Of a DNA stretch of 64,000 nt, positions 22,068 to 34,588 are shown one piece after another; positions within the stretch are counted from its first letter, which is position 1, and every line of letters begins with the position of its first letter. The stretch comes from Anas platyrhynchos (lineage: Eukaryota; Chordata; Aves; Anseriformes; Anatidae). The position numbers and the translations under genes are program-made. The stretch spans positions 30,599,001-30,663,000 of the forward strand of contig NC_092591.1 in the NCBI RefSeq assembly GCF_047663525.1. The letters run 5' to 3'. Below the pieces are notes generated by a model, which ran no database searches, had not been told where the DNA came from, and saw only the letters and a list, made by a program, of their open reading frames with translations.

Positions 22068-25000
22068 TCACGGCGCTGTCCCCAGGGTGCCCATGTCAAC
22101 GTCGTCATAGCCCGTGTCCCCGCAGGGCTGCGCCGGGGTGTCCCCGCCGTGGGGAGCGGGGGGCTCCTTGGGCACGGTTGCAGCATCGTCATAGCCATCC
22201 GGGGGGCCGTGCCCAGGCTGGGCTGGGGGGGCTGCACCAGGCAAGGAGGGGCCGGGGCTGAGGACGCAGCTTCAAGGGCAGTGTGCCTTCATCTCCCCAG
22301 CACCACTGCTCCGTCATAGCCCCTCTCCTTGGGTCCCCTGTGCCTTGCAGTCCCTACTGATTGCCCCTTGCCCTACCTGGGGCCTCTCTGGGGTTGCTCT
22401 CTTCCTTGTCACCATCCCAGTTGATGTCCTGCATCTTCATGCCCGAGCCGTCGGACAGGGAGCCTGCAGTGGAGAAGGGTCTGCTGAGTGTTGGGCCAGG
22501 GATGGGGACAGCCCCAGGCCCTGGGGACGACCGTGCTCCCACCTGTGTGGCTGGGCACCTCCTGGTACTCGGGCATCAGGCTGTAATCCAGCTCCTCGTA
22601 CACGGCCTCAGCGCCGACATCCGTGGCTTTCACGGGGTCTGTAATGAAGTACACGCTGCAACAGCATGACCCACTGTTCCCCACAGCCCCATGGAGACTC
22701 CGAAAGGGGCACCAGGGGAAGCCCCAAGGCAGTGCCCACCTCGGCGTTGCAGCCGTGCGCGGTGTGCCTGCACCGCCAGGGCTGCCAGGGCCAGGCCCAG
22801 CAACGTCCCCAGGAGCACGCACAGGACCGTGGGCACCGGCACGCTCCCCGACACTGCTGTCAGTGGGGCAACGCTGCTGCTGCTGCTGCTGGCACCTGCA
22901 GGGATGGCGAGGGGCAGCGTGAGGCTGGGATCCGCCTGGGAGCAGGGGCAGGGGGCAGGGGGCAGTGGGCACGGGCAGAGCCACCTGGGCAAGCACCCCC
23001 GTGCCGGCAGCTGCTACCTGCGGTGCTGGTGGCCACGCTCGTGTCCTCGGTGTCCTCGTCACAGGCGATGTGGGCGACCCCCTCGGGGCCGCAGGACTGC
23101 AGGTGCCAGGGCGCCGAGGGGCAGCGCCAGAGCGAGGGGGCCCCCTCCTGGCATCGCACCCAGCCCAGCCAGGCGGGGACCGAGCCCTGTGCGGGGACGG
23201 CCGCCAGCCTCCCCCCGCTGCCACAGCCCAGCTGGCGGCAGACAACGGCAGCTGTGGCGGGGCTGGTGTCGTTGGCGCACACGTGGCCCCACGTCCCCTC
23301 GCGTAGCACCTCCAGGCGCCCGCTGCAGCTGCTGCTGCCCCCCGCCAGCCGCAGCAGCCCTGCAACAACAGGGGACGGGGGGTCGAGGCACCATTGGGAC
23401 AGGTGGGGCAGCGTGCACCCCACAGGCAGCGGGGCCTGCTCCCCACCCAGCTGAGGGATCACAGTGCTCACCTACCTGAGCACACGGCACCGGCACCGCC
23501 GCCCCGGCGGCAGCCACGCCGTGCCGGGGCTGGGCAGGCCCAGAGAGCCGCCTCCGTCCCCGAGCAGCCCCCGGCACCTGGCCACAGCGTCCCCACGCCG
23601 GGCCCGAAGCGCTCTGAGCCAGGCGCCTCCAAGGCCCGCCCGCAGCCCAGCTGGCGGCACACGACGTCGGCATCTGGCAGGTCCCAGGCGTCCTGGCACA
23701 CGGTGCCCCACGTGCCCTCGCTGTACACCTCCACCCTGCCGGCGCAGCGCCCGGGGCCGCCCGCCAGCCTCAGCCGCCGGCTGCCTGCACGGGAGGGCCA
23801 GCATGGGGCTGGGGGCACCCGCTGGGCACCTGCGGCCCTTCCCGGCGCACTCACCTGAGCAGGCGACGGCCGCCTCTGGGGGGCTGTGGCCGGGCGCTGC
23901 GGCAGACCCCGAGGCGTTGCACTGCGCCAGGAGCTCCTCGCTGCCAGCACAGCGCAGCTCCTGCAGCTCCACAGGGCCCGAGCTGGCGGCCGGCACAGCG
24001 TAGACCTTCTCTGGCACACCGCAGCCCAGCTGCCGGCACGCCACCGAGGCAGCTCGGTCATCCCCCGGCCCTTCAGCCACGCGGGCCCAGGCCCCGGGGC
24101 TCGTGGCCACCTCCAGCCGCCCGTCGCACCGGCTCTCCCCGTCCAGCAGCCGCAGGGGCTCAGCGGCGCCTGCAAGAGCCCAGCCGTGCCGTGGGGACGG
24201 GCGCTGCTCCCCGCCTGCCACGGGTCCTCGTGGCCCCTGCACCCACCTGAGCAGTTGACAGCGGCGGCATGGCCAGGGGGGCAGGCGGGCTCCCCCAGCA
24301 GCGCCACGGGGCACTCGCCTGGGTGCCGCTCGCTCCCGCTGCAGCTCAGGGCATCGCGCCGCAGCGGCCCCGTGGCCGTGCCCGTCCCGAAATGGCCTCC
24401 TGGGGGCAGGGAGGCGGCGGGGCCGCAGCCCAGGTGGCGGCACAGGACGTGGGCGTCGCGCAGGTCCCAGGCGCTGGCACACAGCGCTCCCCATGTCCCC
24501 TGCGCCTCCACCTCCACCCGCCCGGCGCAGCCCGAGCCGCCATCCGCCAAACGGAAACCGGTGTAGGCTGCGGCGCAGAGAGGGTGCTGGGGGGATGGCA
24601 GGGCAGGGCCCCCCCGGGGCACCCCACGCTGCAAGGGGCTGCCCCGGCCCCCCAGACACCGGCACTTACGTGAGCAGACGATAGCAGCAGGGCCAGCACA
24701 GGCCTGGCCGTGGGTCGGCCGCCGGGCGCAGCTGGCCAGGAGTGGCTCGCTGCCGTTGCACTCAAAGGCGCCGTCCCAGAGCGGCCCCGTTGCTGCCCCA
24801 AAATGGCCGGCAGCGGGGACGGCCACTGCCGTGCCGCAGCCCAGCTCCCTGCACACCACCTGGGCGGCCTTGAGGTCCACGTGGCCGTGGCAGACGGTGG
24901 CCCAGGCCCGGCCCTGACGCACCTCCAGCCGCCCCGAGCAGGCGCCGTCCCCTCCGGCCAGACGGGAGAACCCTGCCGCGAGAGGAGGGCTCCTGGGGGG

Positions 25001-25921
25001 AATGCGCACGAGGGGGCTCCCTGCAGCACCGCATGTCCCCAGCACTCACCTTGGCACACCACAGCAGTATTATAGACAGGAGGGCCGAGGTATGGTCCCC
25101 AGCCTTGAATCTTGCAGTCCCAGAGGGCCTTCTCTGTCCCATTACAGTCAACAACAGCCAAGCTGATAGAACCTACTGCTTGGCCAAAGTGATAGCCTGG
25201 GTAGGTGCCAACAGCCGAGCCGCAGCCCATCTGCTGGCACACTACCTCGGCATCCTCCATGTCCCAGGCATCATCTGCCACCGCACCCCAGTGTCCCCGC
25301 AACTTCACCTCCACTCTCCCTTCGCAGGGTCCCCTGCCAGCTGCCAGCCGCAGCTCCAGCGCCTCTGTACAGAGCCGGTAGCCTCAGATTTGTCCAGGGG
25401 AGTCCCAGCACAGCATCCCCAACACCACCACACCACCTCACCTGTGCAGGTCACCCCCACGTCCCGATCATGGTCGCAGAAGTGCTTGCCCCAGCCAAAG
25501 TGAGGGCAGTCCTGCAGGGTGGCTTCTGTTCCAAAGCAGAAGAATGGGTGCAGCCAGATGCGTCCCTTGCCCTGCCCAAATGGGGCGTACGGGGACGCCC
25601 GGGCCACCGCGCCGCAGCCCAGTTGCCGGCACACCACGCCGGCGCCTCGGTGGTCCCAGTCGAAGTCGTAGCTGCAGACGGAGCCCCACTCGCCCTCGTG
25701 CTTCACCTCCACACGGCCGGCACAGCGCCCGCCACCATCCACCAGCCGCAGCTCCCCGCTGCCTGTTCAACCCCAGGGACCTTGCTGAGCCTGGGGGGCG
25801 CCTGCCCCACGGCTGCTCCCTGCCCCACTGCTTGCCCACTGCTTGCCCATGGCCATCCCCAGCACTCACCCCTGCAGAGCTGCACACAGAGGAGCAGCCC
25901 CAGTGCCCTGGCAGGCACCAT
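22068..25921 (-). CDS. WC1/CD163-like SRCR receptor, copy C
   Basis: Minus-strand gene of 926 residues in twelve exons: 25870-25921, 25442-25762, 25050-25364, 24670-24972, 24247-24567, 23855-24169, 23476-23784, 23018-23359, 22740-22895, 22543-22638, 22377-22463, 22068-22231. It has seven SRCR domains, a six-serine stalk and one membrane helix. Tail tyrosine motifs are as in A, except that the region after DGYDDAA reads TVPKEP instead of AVPEEP. SRCR1 contains HPFFCFGTEATLQDC and SRCR2 carries the patch SAVGTYPGYHFGQAVG. It lies directly downstream of its own TOPORS-like neighbour in transcriptional terms (27768-27358, same strand) and in tandem with B, its poly(A) signal being 1.8 kb from the start of B. 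No frame damage seen. Confidence 0.93.
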
Positions 25922-25963
25922 CCTGCCCCCAGTGCCAGACGCAGCCCCGCGCCGGGGAGGGGG

Positions 25964-26073
25964 ATATATAGGCTACCCCCGCTGGCAGGAGCCAATGGGG
26001 GCGGCGCAGGCACCTTGTGAGCCGCTATCAGGAGGGTTATCTGCTGCCTGCCGGGGCCCAGCCTCCAATAACC
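25964..26073 (-). promoter_or_regulatory. Core promoter of SRCR gene C
   Basis: TATATAT at 25964-25970, CCAAT at 25992-25996 and 26065-26069, and two GATA motifs near 26025-26043, minus orientation. Confidence 0.7.
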
Positions 26074-27357
26074 TGCTCCGTGCCCAAATATGAGACTCGG
26101 CTCCGCTTCTGGCGTCACGCACCCCCCCGCCTCCCTGCTGGGACTCAGCACCCAAATGTCCCCGAGGGGAGGCAGCCTGCCTGGCTCCTGTGTCCCCCTG
26201 AGTTGGGGTTGGGGCTGTGCCCAAGGAGAGCAGGTCCCTGTGGGGACAGGGTTATCCCCAGCTTGGGGTCCTCCCTCAGAACATGGCCTCCCTCAGCACC
26301 CCAGTATTCAGCCAGTATTGGGGGGGGCCTTGACCCACCTGGAACAAGCCCAAGGGTCACCGTGCAGAATCAGGTCCCCGCGCTGGCCTGAAGACGTGCA
26401 GGAGGGACATCTCAAGACCCTGCAGAGGCTCGTGGTACAGGCACAGGGGTGGCAGATTCCCCCTCCCAGGGACACAGCGGCTCTCACTGCACGCAGCTGC
26501 TGGGGCACCTGCGCTGCTGGCGATAGCATCGTGGCTTTGAGCAGCAGCAGAGTTGCTGCCAACGGGCTCAGAGCTGAGGCTTCAGCCTCAGGGCACCGAT
26601 TTGCAGCACCGTCCATGAGGGGAATGTGTCACATGCACAGGTTCCTGTCCGACACCAGGGACAGCTTGTGGCCTGGGCATCACCCAGAAAGACCCCAAAG
26701 AGGCCACATGTGCCTCTGGAGCTGGGGGCAGAAAGAAGGAGCCCTAAAGTGGGAGGAGGAGGAGAAGGCAGCCTGACCCTCGCAGCAGGCACAGGGGTAC
26801 CCACAGAACGTAGCTTGGTGCTGGGGGGTCTGGCTGCTGTGGGGCCAGCACAGAAGCCCCCAGCTGTAGAAGGGGCCAGCAGCAGGGGCCCAGCCCTCCC
26901 TGCCCGTGTCCCTGTGTGCAGCCCGGTGCTGGGGCAGGAGGAAGTGTGTGCCGGGTGCGCAGGCGCCTCTCAGAAACGCAGCCCTGACCGTCCGCAGGGC
27001 CGGGACACAGCAAAACCCATAGCAAAACCCAGAAACAAACAGCTCATTACTGCCTTTGTAAGCACCACCTATCTTGAGGCTGAGCAGGCTGCTGTCCAGT
27101 TCTGGAAGGACAAGGACAGCCGACCGCTGTTGCCTCTTTTGCTGGGACAGGTTTTGCTTTCAGAAGCTGCTCGCAGTGCACTAATGAGAAAGGCAGAGCT
27201 GTGAGGAGCATTTTCGAAGGCTACTTTCCGTATTAGGGTATATGATCTGATAGGCAGGGTGCTTCCCCAGAGCAAAGTCAGTGCTTAAACTGATTAACTG
27301 CAGCTATTTGATGTTGCTTGTACCTGTTGTCGCTGGGGCAGGGACTCCTGTTTTCTC
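26074..27357. other. Conserved 5-prime flank of SRCR gene C
   Basis: Inverted equivalent of 7309-8594. A plus-strand frame of nearly 190 codons (26626-27204) is open but starts with GTG, has no domain I know, and recurs in the other copies only with changes in length. I treat it as GC-driven. No gene recognised. Confidence 0.5.
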
Positions 27358-27768
27358 TTACTGACTCCTATGCAGAAGCCTGCAATGCTCCAGCAGCAGC
27401 AAAGCGACCACCCTAAAGGAGGGCCCTGGCGTCAGCCAGCTGCTCCCGGAGGAAGGCTGTCCAGAGGTTGGGTGGGAAGCTGCACTCATGAGCCCTGAGC
27501 ACCAGCCCTGCAGCCCCCTGTCGTCCTGCTGGCTGTGCCCCAGCTGCTCTCTGGGCTCTGTGACAGGACACTGGAGGTGGTCGTCAGCCGACTGCACCGA
27601 GTACTTGATGCACTGGAGCCTGCCCCCGCACAGGGAGCAATGCGGCTTCTTCTTGGCCCACCACAGCGCACAGCCCAAGCAAAGCTGGTGGAGGCAGGGC
27701 AGCAGGTCGGCCACGTCATCCCGGCCGTGACGACAGAGCACACAGGCCCAGCCTGACGACCCGTCCAT
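27358..27768 (-). CDS. TOPORS-like RING-finger protein, copy near gene C
   Basis: ATG at 27768-27766 in a GCGGCCATGG context opens 136 codons. Residues 8-48 form a complete C3HC4 RING: CVLC, 12 residues later CLHQLCLGC, then CSLC. The run after it ([15 protein letters not shown]) parallels the stretch after the TOPORS RING. Known TOPORS acts as a ubiquitin and SUMO E3 ligase; that activity here is inferred. About residue 85 the likely original frame is left: a second frame on the same strand (HECSFPPNLWTAFLREQLADARALL, as two adjacent blocks) ends with a stop at 27413. A frameshift has therefore probably replaced the C-terminal part. It could be a short expressed RING protein or a decaying gene. 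Confidence 0.65.
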   Translation of the reverse strand: MDGSSGWACVLCRHGRDDVADLLPCLHQLCLGCALWWAKKKPHCSLCGGRLQCIKYSVQSADDHLQCPVTEPREQLGHSQQDDRGLQGWCSGLMSAASHPTSGQPSSGSSWLTPGPSFRVVALLLLEHCRLLHRSQ

Positions 27769-28110
27769 GGCCGCAGGGCACTGCAGAGATGCCACCAACT
27801 GCAAGAGACAGCGAGGCCACGGTCACTGGCACTCCCAGGGTTGGTAGCAGCGATGCCCCAGTATCCCAGCAGGAAACCCACGGGCCCCATGGCTGTGCTG
27901 TCCCGTGCTCCCCACTACCACGGAGCCTTGCTGTGGCCCTGGCAGCTCCCCGAGCCCCATGATCCCCAGGGGAACGTGTCCCTGCACAGCTCAGCCAGAG
28001 GCTCCACAGCACTACCCGACCGAATCCTTGCTTGAGGAGGAAGAGGAAGGGCAAGCGAACGGCTGTGTGGTGCTTAGCTGCTGGCCAGGGGAAACCACAA
28101 CAACAACAAC
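27769..28110. other. TOPORS-like 5-prime flank and LTR sliver
   Basis: Matches positions 11-290 and 56340-56600. From about 28062 a 50-base piece of the LTR 3-prime end (GCTGCTGGCCAGGGGAAACC) follows directly. The CR1 fragment and most of the LTR seen at the other two sites are missing here, indicating a deletion. Confidence 0.55.
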
Positions 28111-29216
28111 GTAGTCATGTAACCAAATTAAAGTCAAAACTTTCAGCCCGGTCCTTGACCTGAATAGGGAGCGAGGATCCGGATCCTGGCATTTATACGT
28201 GATAGTTTATGTGCAGCCAAAGTAAATACTGCAGTCAGAGGTCACGGCGCTAGATTTTGAAAAGTCCTGCATAAAGAAGAGGTCTTAGGAAAGCAAATTT
28301 AAATAACATTAACATCAAGAAAAGTCTTCCTGATCACTATATTCTTTGTCTGTCTTGACTAGACAGATGAAAATCTATGACGGCAATTTTGCCTTTTAGG
28401 TCATTTATTTATTTATTTATTTTATTAATATTTATTTATCTTATTTTAACATGCTCTGTACTAATTTTCCTCAAAGAATGACTAGCAGCAATATGACCCT
28501 TACGCGCCTTTTGTAGTTAATTCATTAGGTCAACTCTAACCACTAAGCCCCTTGTCAGGTTATTTCTATTAGCCATAAGGAGCAATTGACCCTAAAACAT
28601 TGAAGCCAGGTAGAGGAGCCTATTCCACAAGGTCTCTTGGCTCCACCCTTGTGAAGTGAAATCTGCCAGGTGGGGATCATTTGACCTTTGCTCTATAGGA
28701 AGCATGGGGACTTATGGATGGAATTGCCTCTCCAGGGGAGTTTGAGGCTCAGGTTACTTAGGGTGCTTTTCTTCTGTCCTGGTGAAATGTTCTCAGTGTT
28801 CCCCAGTAGGCTGCTTTTTCTTCATGTTTTCTACCATCTCTGTGAAATAGTTTTGGAGACTCTATGAGCTAGTTATGTTGGTGGTGCCTTCTGAGGACAG
28901 GAAAACCCTGGTGGTGCTACTTCCCTGTGAAGTAGTTTGGCAGTGACTCAAGTTCAGAAGCTGGCAGGTAAGTGTTTCTGGGTCTTACAGTTGCTTTGTG
29001 TTGGGGAGTTTGAGGACTTCCTTCACCTGGTCTGTTTTCAGTCAAGTTACTTACATGGATTCTAAGCTTCCTTCCCAGCCCTAAAAAAAAATAATAAAAT
29101 AATAATAACTAAAACCAAGCAACCTCAGAAGCTCAAGTGCATGCAGGTAAGGCTGACTTTGAAGAATGTTTTCAAGTATTTGTTAAGAGTGAACAACAGG
29201 CTGTATGAAAAAGGTG
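28111..29216. other. Duplicated non-coding spacer
   Basis: Second copy of the 1399-2520 spacer, ending abruptly at 29216, where it joins the middle of a CR1 element. No gene recognised. Confidence 0.5.
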
Positions 29217-30509
29217 CCAGTTCTCTCAGTACCCTTGGGTGGATCCCATCCGGCCCCATCGATTTGTGCACATCCAAGTGCCGTAGCAGGTCACCAACCA
29301 GTTCTTCGTGGATAGTGAGGGCCATATCCTGCTCCCCATCCCCTTCCACCAGCTCAGGGTACTGGGTATCCAGAGAACAACTGGTATTGCCGCTAAAGAC
29401 TGAGGAAAAGAAGGCATTGAGCACCTCTGCCTTTTCCTCATCTCTTGTCACTAAGTTTCCCCCCGCATCCAGTAAAGGATGGAGATTCTCCTTAGTCCTC
29501 CTTTTTGTGTTGATGTATTTATAAAAACAGTTTTTGTTGTCTTTAACAGCAGTAGCCAGATTGAGCTCCAGATGAGCTTTGGCCTTCCTAATTTTGTCCC
29601 TGCACAGCCTCGCTACATCCTTATAGTCCTCCCTAGTGGTCTGCCCACTTTTCCAAAGATTGTAAACCTTCTTTTTTCTCCTAAGCTCAAGCCACAGTTC
29701 TCTGTTGAGCCAGGCCGGTCTTCTTCCCCACTGGCTCGTCTTTGGGCACATGGGGACAGACCGCTCCTGCGCCATTAAGATTTCCCTCTTGAAGAGCACC
29801 CAGCCTTCCTGGACTCCTCTGCCCTTCAGAACCGCCTCCCAAGGGACTCCACCAACCAGTGTCCTGAGCAGCCCAAAGTCAGCCCTCCAGAAGTCCAATA
29901 CAGCGGTTTTACTGGTCCCCTTCCTGGCCTCGCCAAAAAGAGTCAACTCCACCATTTCGTGGTCACTCTGCCCAAGACAGCTCCCGACAATCACATCCTC
30001 CACCAGTCCTTCTCTGTTTGTGAAGAGAAGGTCTAGCGGGGCACCACCCCTGGTAGGTTCACTAACCAGCTGCGTCAGGAAGCTATCTTCCACACTCTCC
30101 AGAAACCTCCTAGACTGCTTCCTCTGGGCTGTGTTGTGCTTCCAGGGTATGTCAGGGAAGTTGAAGTCCCCCACGAGTACAAGCGCTGAAGATTTCGCAA
30201 CTTCTGTCAGCTGCCTGTAGAACTCCTCATCCGTCTCCTCATCCTGGTTCGGCGGTCTATAGCAGACCCCGACCAGGACACTAGCCTTGTTGTCCCAGCC
30301 GATCCTAACCCAAAGGGACTCGACCTTGTCATTCCCAGCCTCGAGTTCTACAACATCGAAAGACTCTCTAATATAGAGAGCCACACCACCACCCCTTCTG
30401 TGCTGCCTGTCCCTTCTGAAGAGCTTATAGCCAGGCATTGCAGCACTGCAGTCGTGAGACTGGTCCCACCATGTCTCCGTGATGGCAACCAAGTCGTAGC
30501 CTGCCTGCT
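29217..30509 (-). mobile_element. CR1 LINE, endonuclease and linker part of ORF2
   Basis: A minus-strand frame stays open over most of this stretch and encodes the CR1 endonuclease (YDLVAITETWWD, VLVGDFNFPDI) and the start of the reverse transcriptase ([16 protein letters not shown]). The 3-prime half of the LINE is cut off at 29217 by a junction to the spacer. At 30509 the element is interrupted by an LTR and resumes at 36445. The endonuclease frame is better preserved here than at 4984-5364. Confidence 0.85.
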
Positions 30510-30734
30510 TGTCGTGGTTCCGCTCGAGTGGGCAGCTGAGCTCCACCACAGCCGCTCTCTCACTCCCCCTCCTCAAAGAGGAATGGGGAGAAAATATGTG
30601 AAAAGGGCTCAAGGATTGAGATAAGGACGAGAAAATCATGCAATAATTATTGTAACGGGCAAAAGAGATTCAGCGTAAGAAGACAGATAGTAAGGTTTAT
30701 TGCTCATTACTAACAAGCTAGAGAAGTGAGAAAC
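30510..30734 (-). repeat. Older ERV LTR, left part
   Basis: Starts TGTCGTGGTTCC within CR1 ORF2 and continues, after the nested provirus, at 35612-36444. The CR1 flanks it splits are contiguous in the copy at 5420-5450. A 5-base target-site duplication is readable as CTGCT at 30505-30509 against CTGCG at 36445-36449, with one change. Combined length is about 1.06 kb, so it is a solo LTR. Confidence 0.7.
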
Positions 30735-31317
30735 CATCGTGGTTTAACCCGGCCGGCAGCTAAACACCACGCAGCCGTTCGCTCACCCTCCCCCCTCCCT
30801 CTCTGGGACAGGGGAGAGAAATGGAAAGTGAAGCCCGTGAGTTGAGATAAAGACAGTTTAATAAGACAGGAAAATAATAATAACAATAATAATAATAATA
30901 ATACAATGGTGATAATAGGAAAGTAATAATAATATGTACAAACAAGTGATGCACAATGCAATTGCTCACCACTCGCTGACCGATGCCCAGCCTAACCCTG
31001 AGCAGTCCGGCCCCTTCCCCCCGGCTAGCCACCCCTATCTATTGTTTAGCATGACGTCAGATGGTACGGGATACCCCTTTGGCTAGTTTGGGTCATCTGT
31101 CCTGGGTCTGTCCCCTCCCAGCTCTTACTGCACCCCCAGCCTGCCCGTTGGCAGGACAGAGCAAAAGGCTGAGATGTCCTTGGCTTAGTATAAGCACTGC
31201 TCTGCAACAATTAAAGCATCGGGGTGTTATCAGAACTCTTCTCATCCTAAGCCAAAACACAGCGTTCCACCAGCTACTAGGAAGAAAATTAATTCTGTTC
31301 TAACTGAAACCAGGACA
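30735..31317 (-). repeat. Provirus 3-prime LTR
   Basis: The 583-base inverted LTR pairs with the one at 35009-35606. It differs by about nine to ten substitutions by eye and a shorter AAT microsatellite. The terminal TG has become CA at 30735-30736. Both LTRs are flanked by GAAAC (30730-30734 and 35607-35611), a 5-base target-site duplication. Confidence 0.85.
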
Positions 31318-33121
31318 TCTATCCACCCCTTATTCCATACCATTTATGTCATGCTCAGGTTACACTCTTTTCCATACATTCTAATTAGTCACCTATAGTA
31401 ATCATGGTAGTGATAACATACAGTATAATATACTAATTAACATGGTACAATTCAGTTTATGGGCTATTCTCACCCAGTATTAAATCTCCTTGATGTACAC
31501 ACCGGACCTCTCCGTTCTTTTGCATCACCCACCAAGTGTATCCAGGTCCCTGAGCGAAAACAATTCCACGAATAAGTTTGCCTTTTCCTGAGGCAGGAGT
31601 AGCCCAGACTGTTTTACCCAGCATATTTGTTACATGCACTACAGGAACTTTATCCCCATCTACAGTACGTAACAGGTTTGATTGGGCAGGTCCAGCTCGG
31701 TTGGTAGATCCCCTAGTATTGACTAACCAGGTGGCTTTTGCCAAATGCGTATCCCAGTTTTTGAACGTCCCAGCGCCCATTGCTTTCAATGTAGTTTTTA
31801 ACAGGCCATTGTATTGTTCAACTTTCCCGGAGGCTAGTGCATGATAGGGGATGTGATACACCCATTCAATACCATGTTCTTTGGCCCAAGTGTCTATAAG
31901 GTTGTTTCGGAAGTGAGTTCCATTGTCTGACTCTATTCTTTCTGGGGTGCCATGTCACCATAGGACTTGCTTTTCAAGGCCCAGGATGGTGTTCCGGGCG
32001 GTGGCATGAGGCACAGGATATGTTTCCAGCCATCCGGTGGTTGCTTCCACCATTGTAAGTACGTGGCGCTTGCCATTGCGAGTTTGAGGGAGCGTGATGT
32101 AATCAATCTGCCAGGCCTCTCCATATTTATATTTCAGCCATCGTCCTCCATACCAAAGAGGCTTTGACTGTTTGGCTTGCTTGATTGCAGCACATGTTTC
32201 ACAGTCATGAATAACCTGTGCTATAGCGTCCATGGTCAGGTCCACCCCTCGATCACGAGCCCATCTGTATGTTGCATCTCTACCTTGATGGCCCGAGGTG
32301 TCATGGGCCCATCGGGCTATAAATAATTCACCTTTATGCTGCCAATCCAGGTCCATGTGAGCTACTTCAATCTTAGCAGCCTGATCCACCTGCTGGTTGT
32401 TTTGATGTTCTTCAGTAGCCCGATTCTTGGGCACATGAGCATCTACGTGGCGTACTTTCACAGCCAGGTTCTCTACCCGAGCAGCAATATCTTGCCACAA
32501 TGCAGCAGCCCAGATGGGTTTGCCCCTACGCTGCCAGTTGTTTTGCTTCCATTGTTGTAACCATCCCCACAGGGCATTTGCTACCATCCATGAATCGGTG
32601 TAGAGATAGAGAACTGGCCGTTTTTCTCGTTCAGCAATGTCTAAAGCCAGCTGAATGGCCTTCACTTCTGCAAACTGACTCGATTCACCTTCTCCCTCAG
32701 CAGCTTCTGCAACTCGTCGCGTAGGACTCCATACAGCAGCCTTCCATCCCCGATGCTTCCCCACAATACGACAGGACCCATCAGTGACCAGGGCATATTT
32801 CTTTTCATTCTCTGGTAACTGGTTGTACAGTGGGGCTTCTTCAGCACGACCCACCTCCTCCTCTGATGATATCCCAAAGTATTTGCCTTCTGGCCAGTCC
32901 ATGATCACTTCCAATATTCCTGGGCGACTGGGGTTTCCTATTTGAGCCCGCTGAGTAACCAGTGCAACCCACTTGCTCCATGTAGCATCAGTTGCATGAT
33001 GCGTAGAAGAGACCCTTCCCTTGAACATCCATCCTAGTACTGGCAATCGGGGTGCTAGGAGGAGCTGCGCTTCAGTACCGATCACCTCCGAAGCAGATCG
33101 AACTCCTTCATATGCTGCCAA
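31318..33121 (-). pseudogene. ERV pol, RNase H and integrase part
   Basis: Minus strand. RNase H is seen at about 32810-32400 (LVTDGSC, later YTDSWMV). The integrase follows with its zinc-binding HHCC (WAHDTSGHQG, CETCAAIK) and the first catalytic Asp (WQIDYITLP), and a C-terminal part at 31861-31457. A stop near 31955 and a frame break split the integrase. No envelope frame lies between it and the 3-prime LTR. Established role: degrading the RNA template and inserting proviral DNA. This copy is broken. Confidence 0.85.
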
Positions 33122-34588
33122 TATCTCCTTTTCAGTTGGAGTATAGCGGGCCTCAGATCCTCTGTATCCCCGACTCCAAAACCCCAGAGGCCGACCTCGA
33201 GTTTCCCCAGGTTCTTTCTGCTAGAGGCTCCAGGTGGGGCCGTTCTCCCCGGCTGCAGTGTAGAGCACATTCTTTACATCTGGTCCTGTTCGAACTGGCC
33301 CAAGGGCTACTGCATGGACTGTTTCCTGCTTGATTTGTTCAAAGGCTTGTCATTGTTCAGGGCCCCATTCAAACTCATTCTTCTTACGGGTTACTTGGTA
33401 GAGCGGGTTTACAATCAGACTGTAATTTGGGATGTGCATTCTCCAAAACCCCACAACACCTAGGAAAGTCTGTGTTTCTGTTTTGTTATTTGGTGGAGAC
33501 ATAGCTGTTATTTTGTTGATCACATCCATTGGGATTTGACGACGTCCATCTTGCCATTTTATTCCTAAAAACTGGATCTCTCGTGCAGGTCCTTTGACTT
33601 TATTTTGTTTTATGGCAAAACCGGCTTTCAGAAGGATTTGGACTATTTTCTTCCCTTTCTTGAAAACTTCCTCTGCTGTGTCACCCCACACAATAATGTC
33701 ATCGATGTACTGCAGGTGTTCAGGAGCTTCCCCCTGCTCTAGCGCAGACTGGATCAGTCCATGGCAAATGGTAGGGCTGTGTTTCCACCCCTGGGGCAGC
33801 TGATTCCAAGTATATTGGACTCCCCTCCAAGTGAAGGCAAATTGTGGCCTGCACTCTGCTGCTAGAGGGATGGAGAAAAATGCATTAGCGATATCAATTT
33901 TGGCGTACCACTTGGCTGCCTTTGACTCAAGTTCGCACTGAAGTTCCAGTATGTCCGGCACTGCAGCACTCAGTGGTGGCGTCACTTCGTTCAGGCCACG
34001 ATAGTCCACTGTTAGTCTCCACTCGCCATTAGACTTTCGCACTGGCCATATGGGACTATTGAAAGGTGAATGAGTCTTGCTGATCACTCCTTGGCTCTCC
34101 AATTGACGAATTAGCTTATGGATGGGTATCAGGGAGTCTCGGTTAGTGCGATATTGCCGCCGGTGCACAGTTGTGGTAGCGATTGGCACTTGCTGTTCTT
34201 CGACCCTCAGCAACCCCACAACAGAAGGGTCCTCTGAGAGACCAGGCAAGGTAGATAATTGTTTAATGCCCTCTGTCTCTAAGGCAGCTATACCAAAAGC
34301 CCACCGGAACCCTTTTGGGTCCTTGCAATATCCTCTTCTAAGATAGTCTATGCCAAGGATACATGGAGCATCCGGGCCAGTCACAATGCGGTGCTTTTCC
34401 CACTCATTCCCAGTCAGACTCACTTCAGCCTCCAGTACAATCAACTGCTGAGATCCCCCTGTCACTCCACAAATATAGATGGGCTCTGGTCCTTTATAGC
34501 TTGATGGCATTATAGTACATTGTGCACCGGTGTCTACTAAAGCCTTATACTTCTGTGCGTGTGACGTGCCAGGCCATCGAATCCACAC
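33122..34588 (-). pseudogene. ERV protease and reverse transcriptase
   Basis: Minus-strand frame 34588-33350 is open. It shows an aspartic protease (LVDTGAQCTIM, DTGA at 34534-34523) followed by reverse transcriptase with LPQGWKHSPT and the YIDD active site at 33709-33698. A stop near 33222 separates it from RNase H. The motif style is closest to class III (ERV-L-like) polymerases in my judgement. No gag frame is found between here and the primer-binding site (about 400 bases), so gag has been deleted. Confidence 0.8.

Noticed and set aside
26626-27204. Frame of about 190 codons upstream of gene C, seen in part in A, D and E
   Set aside because: Starts with GTG, has no ATG or known domain, and its ends differ between copies.
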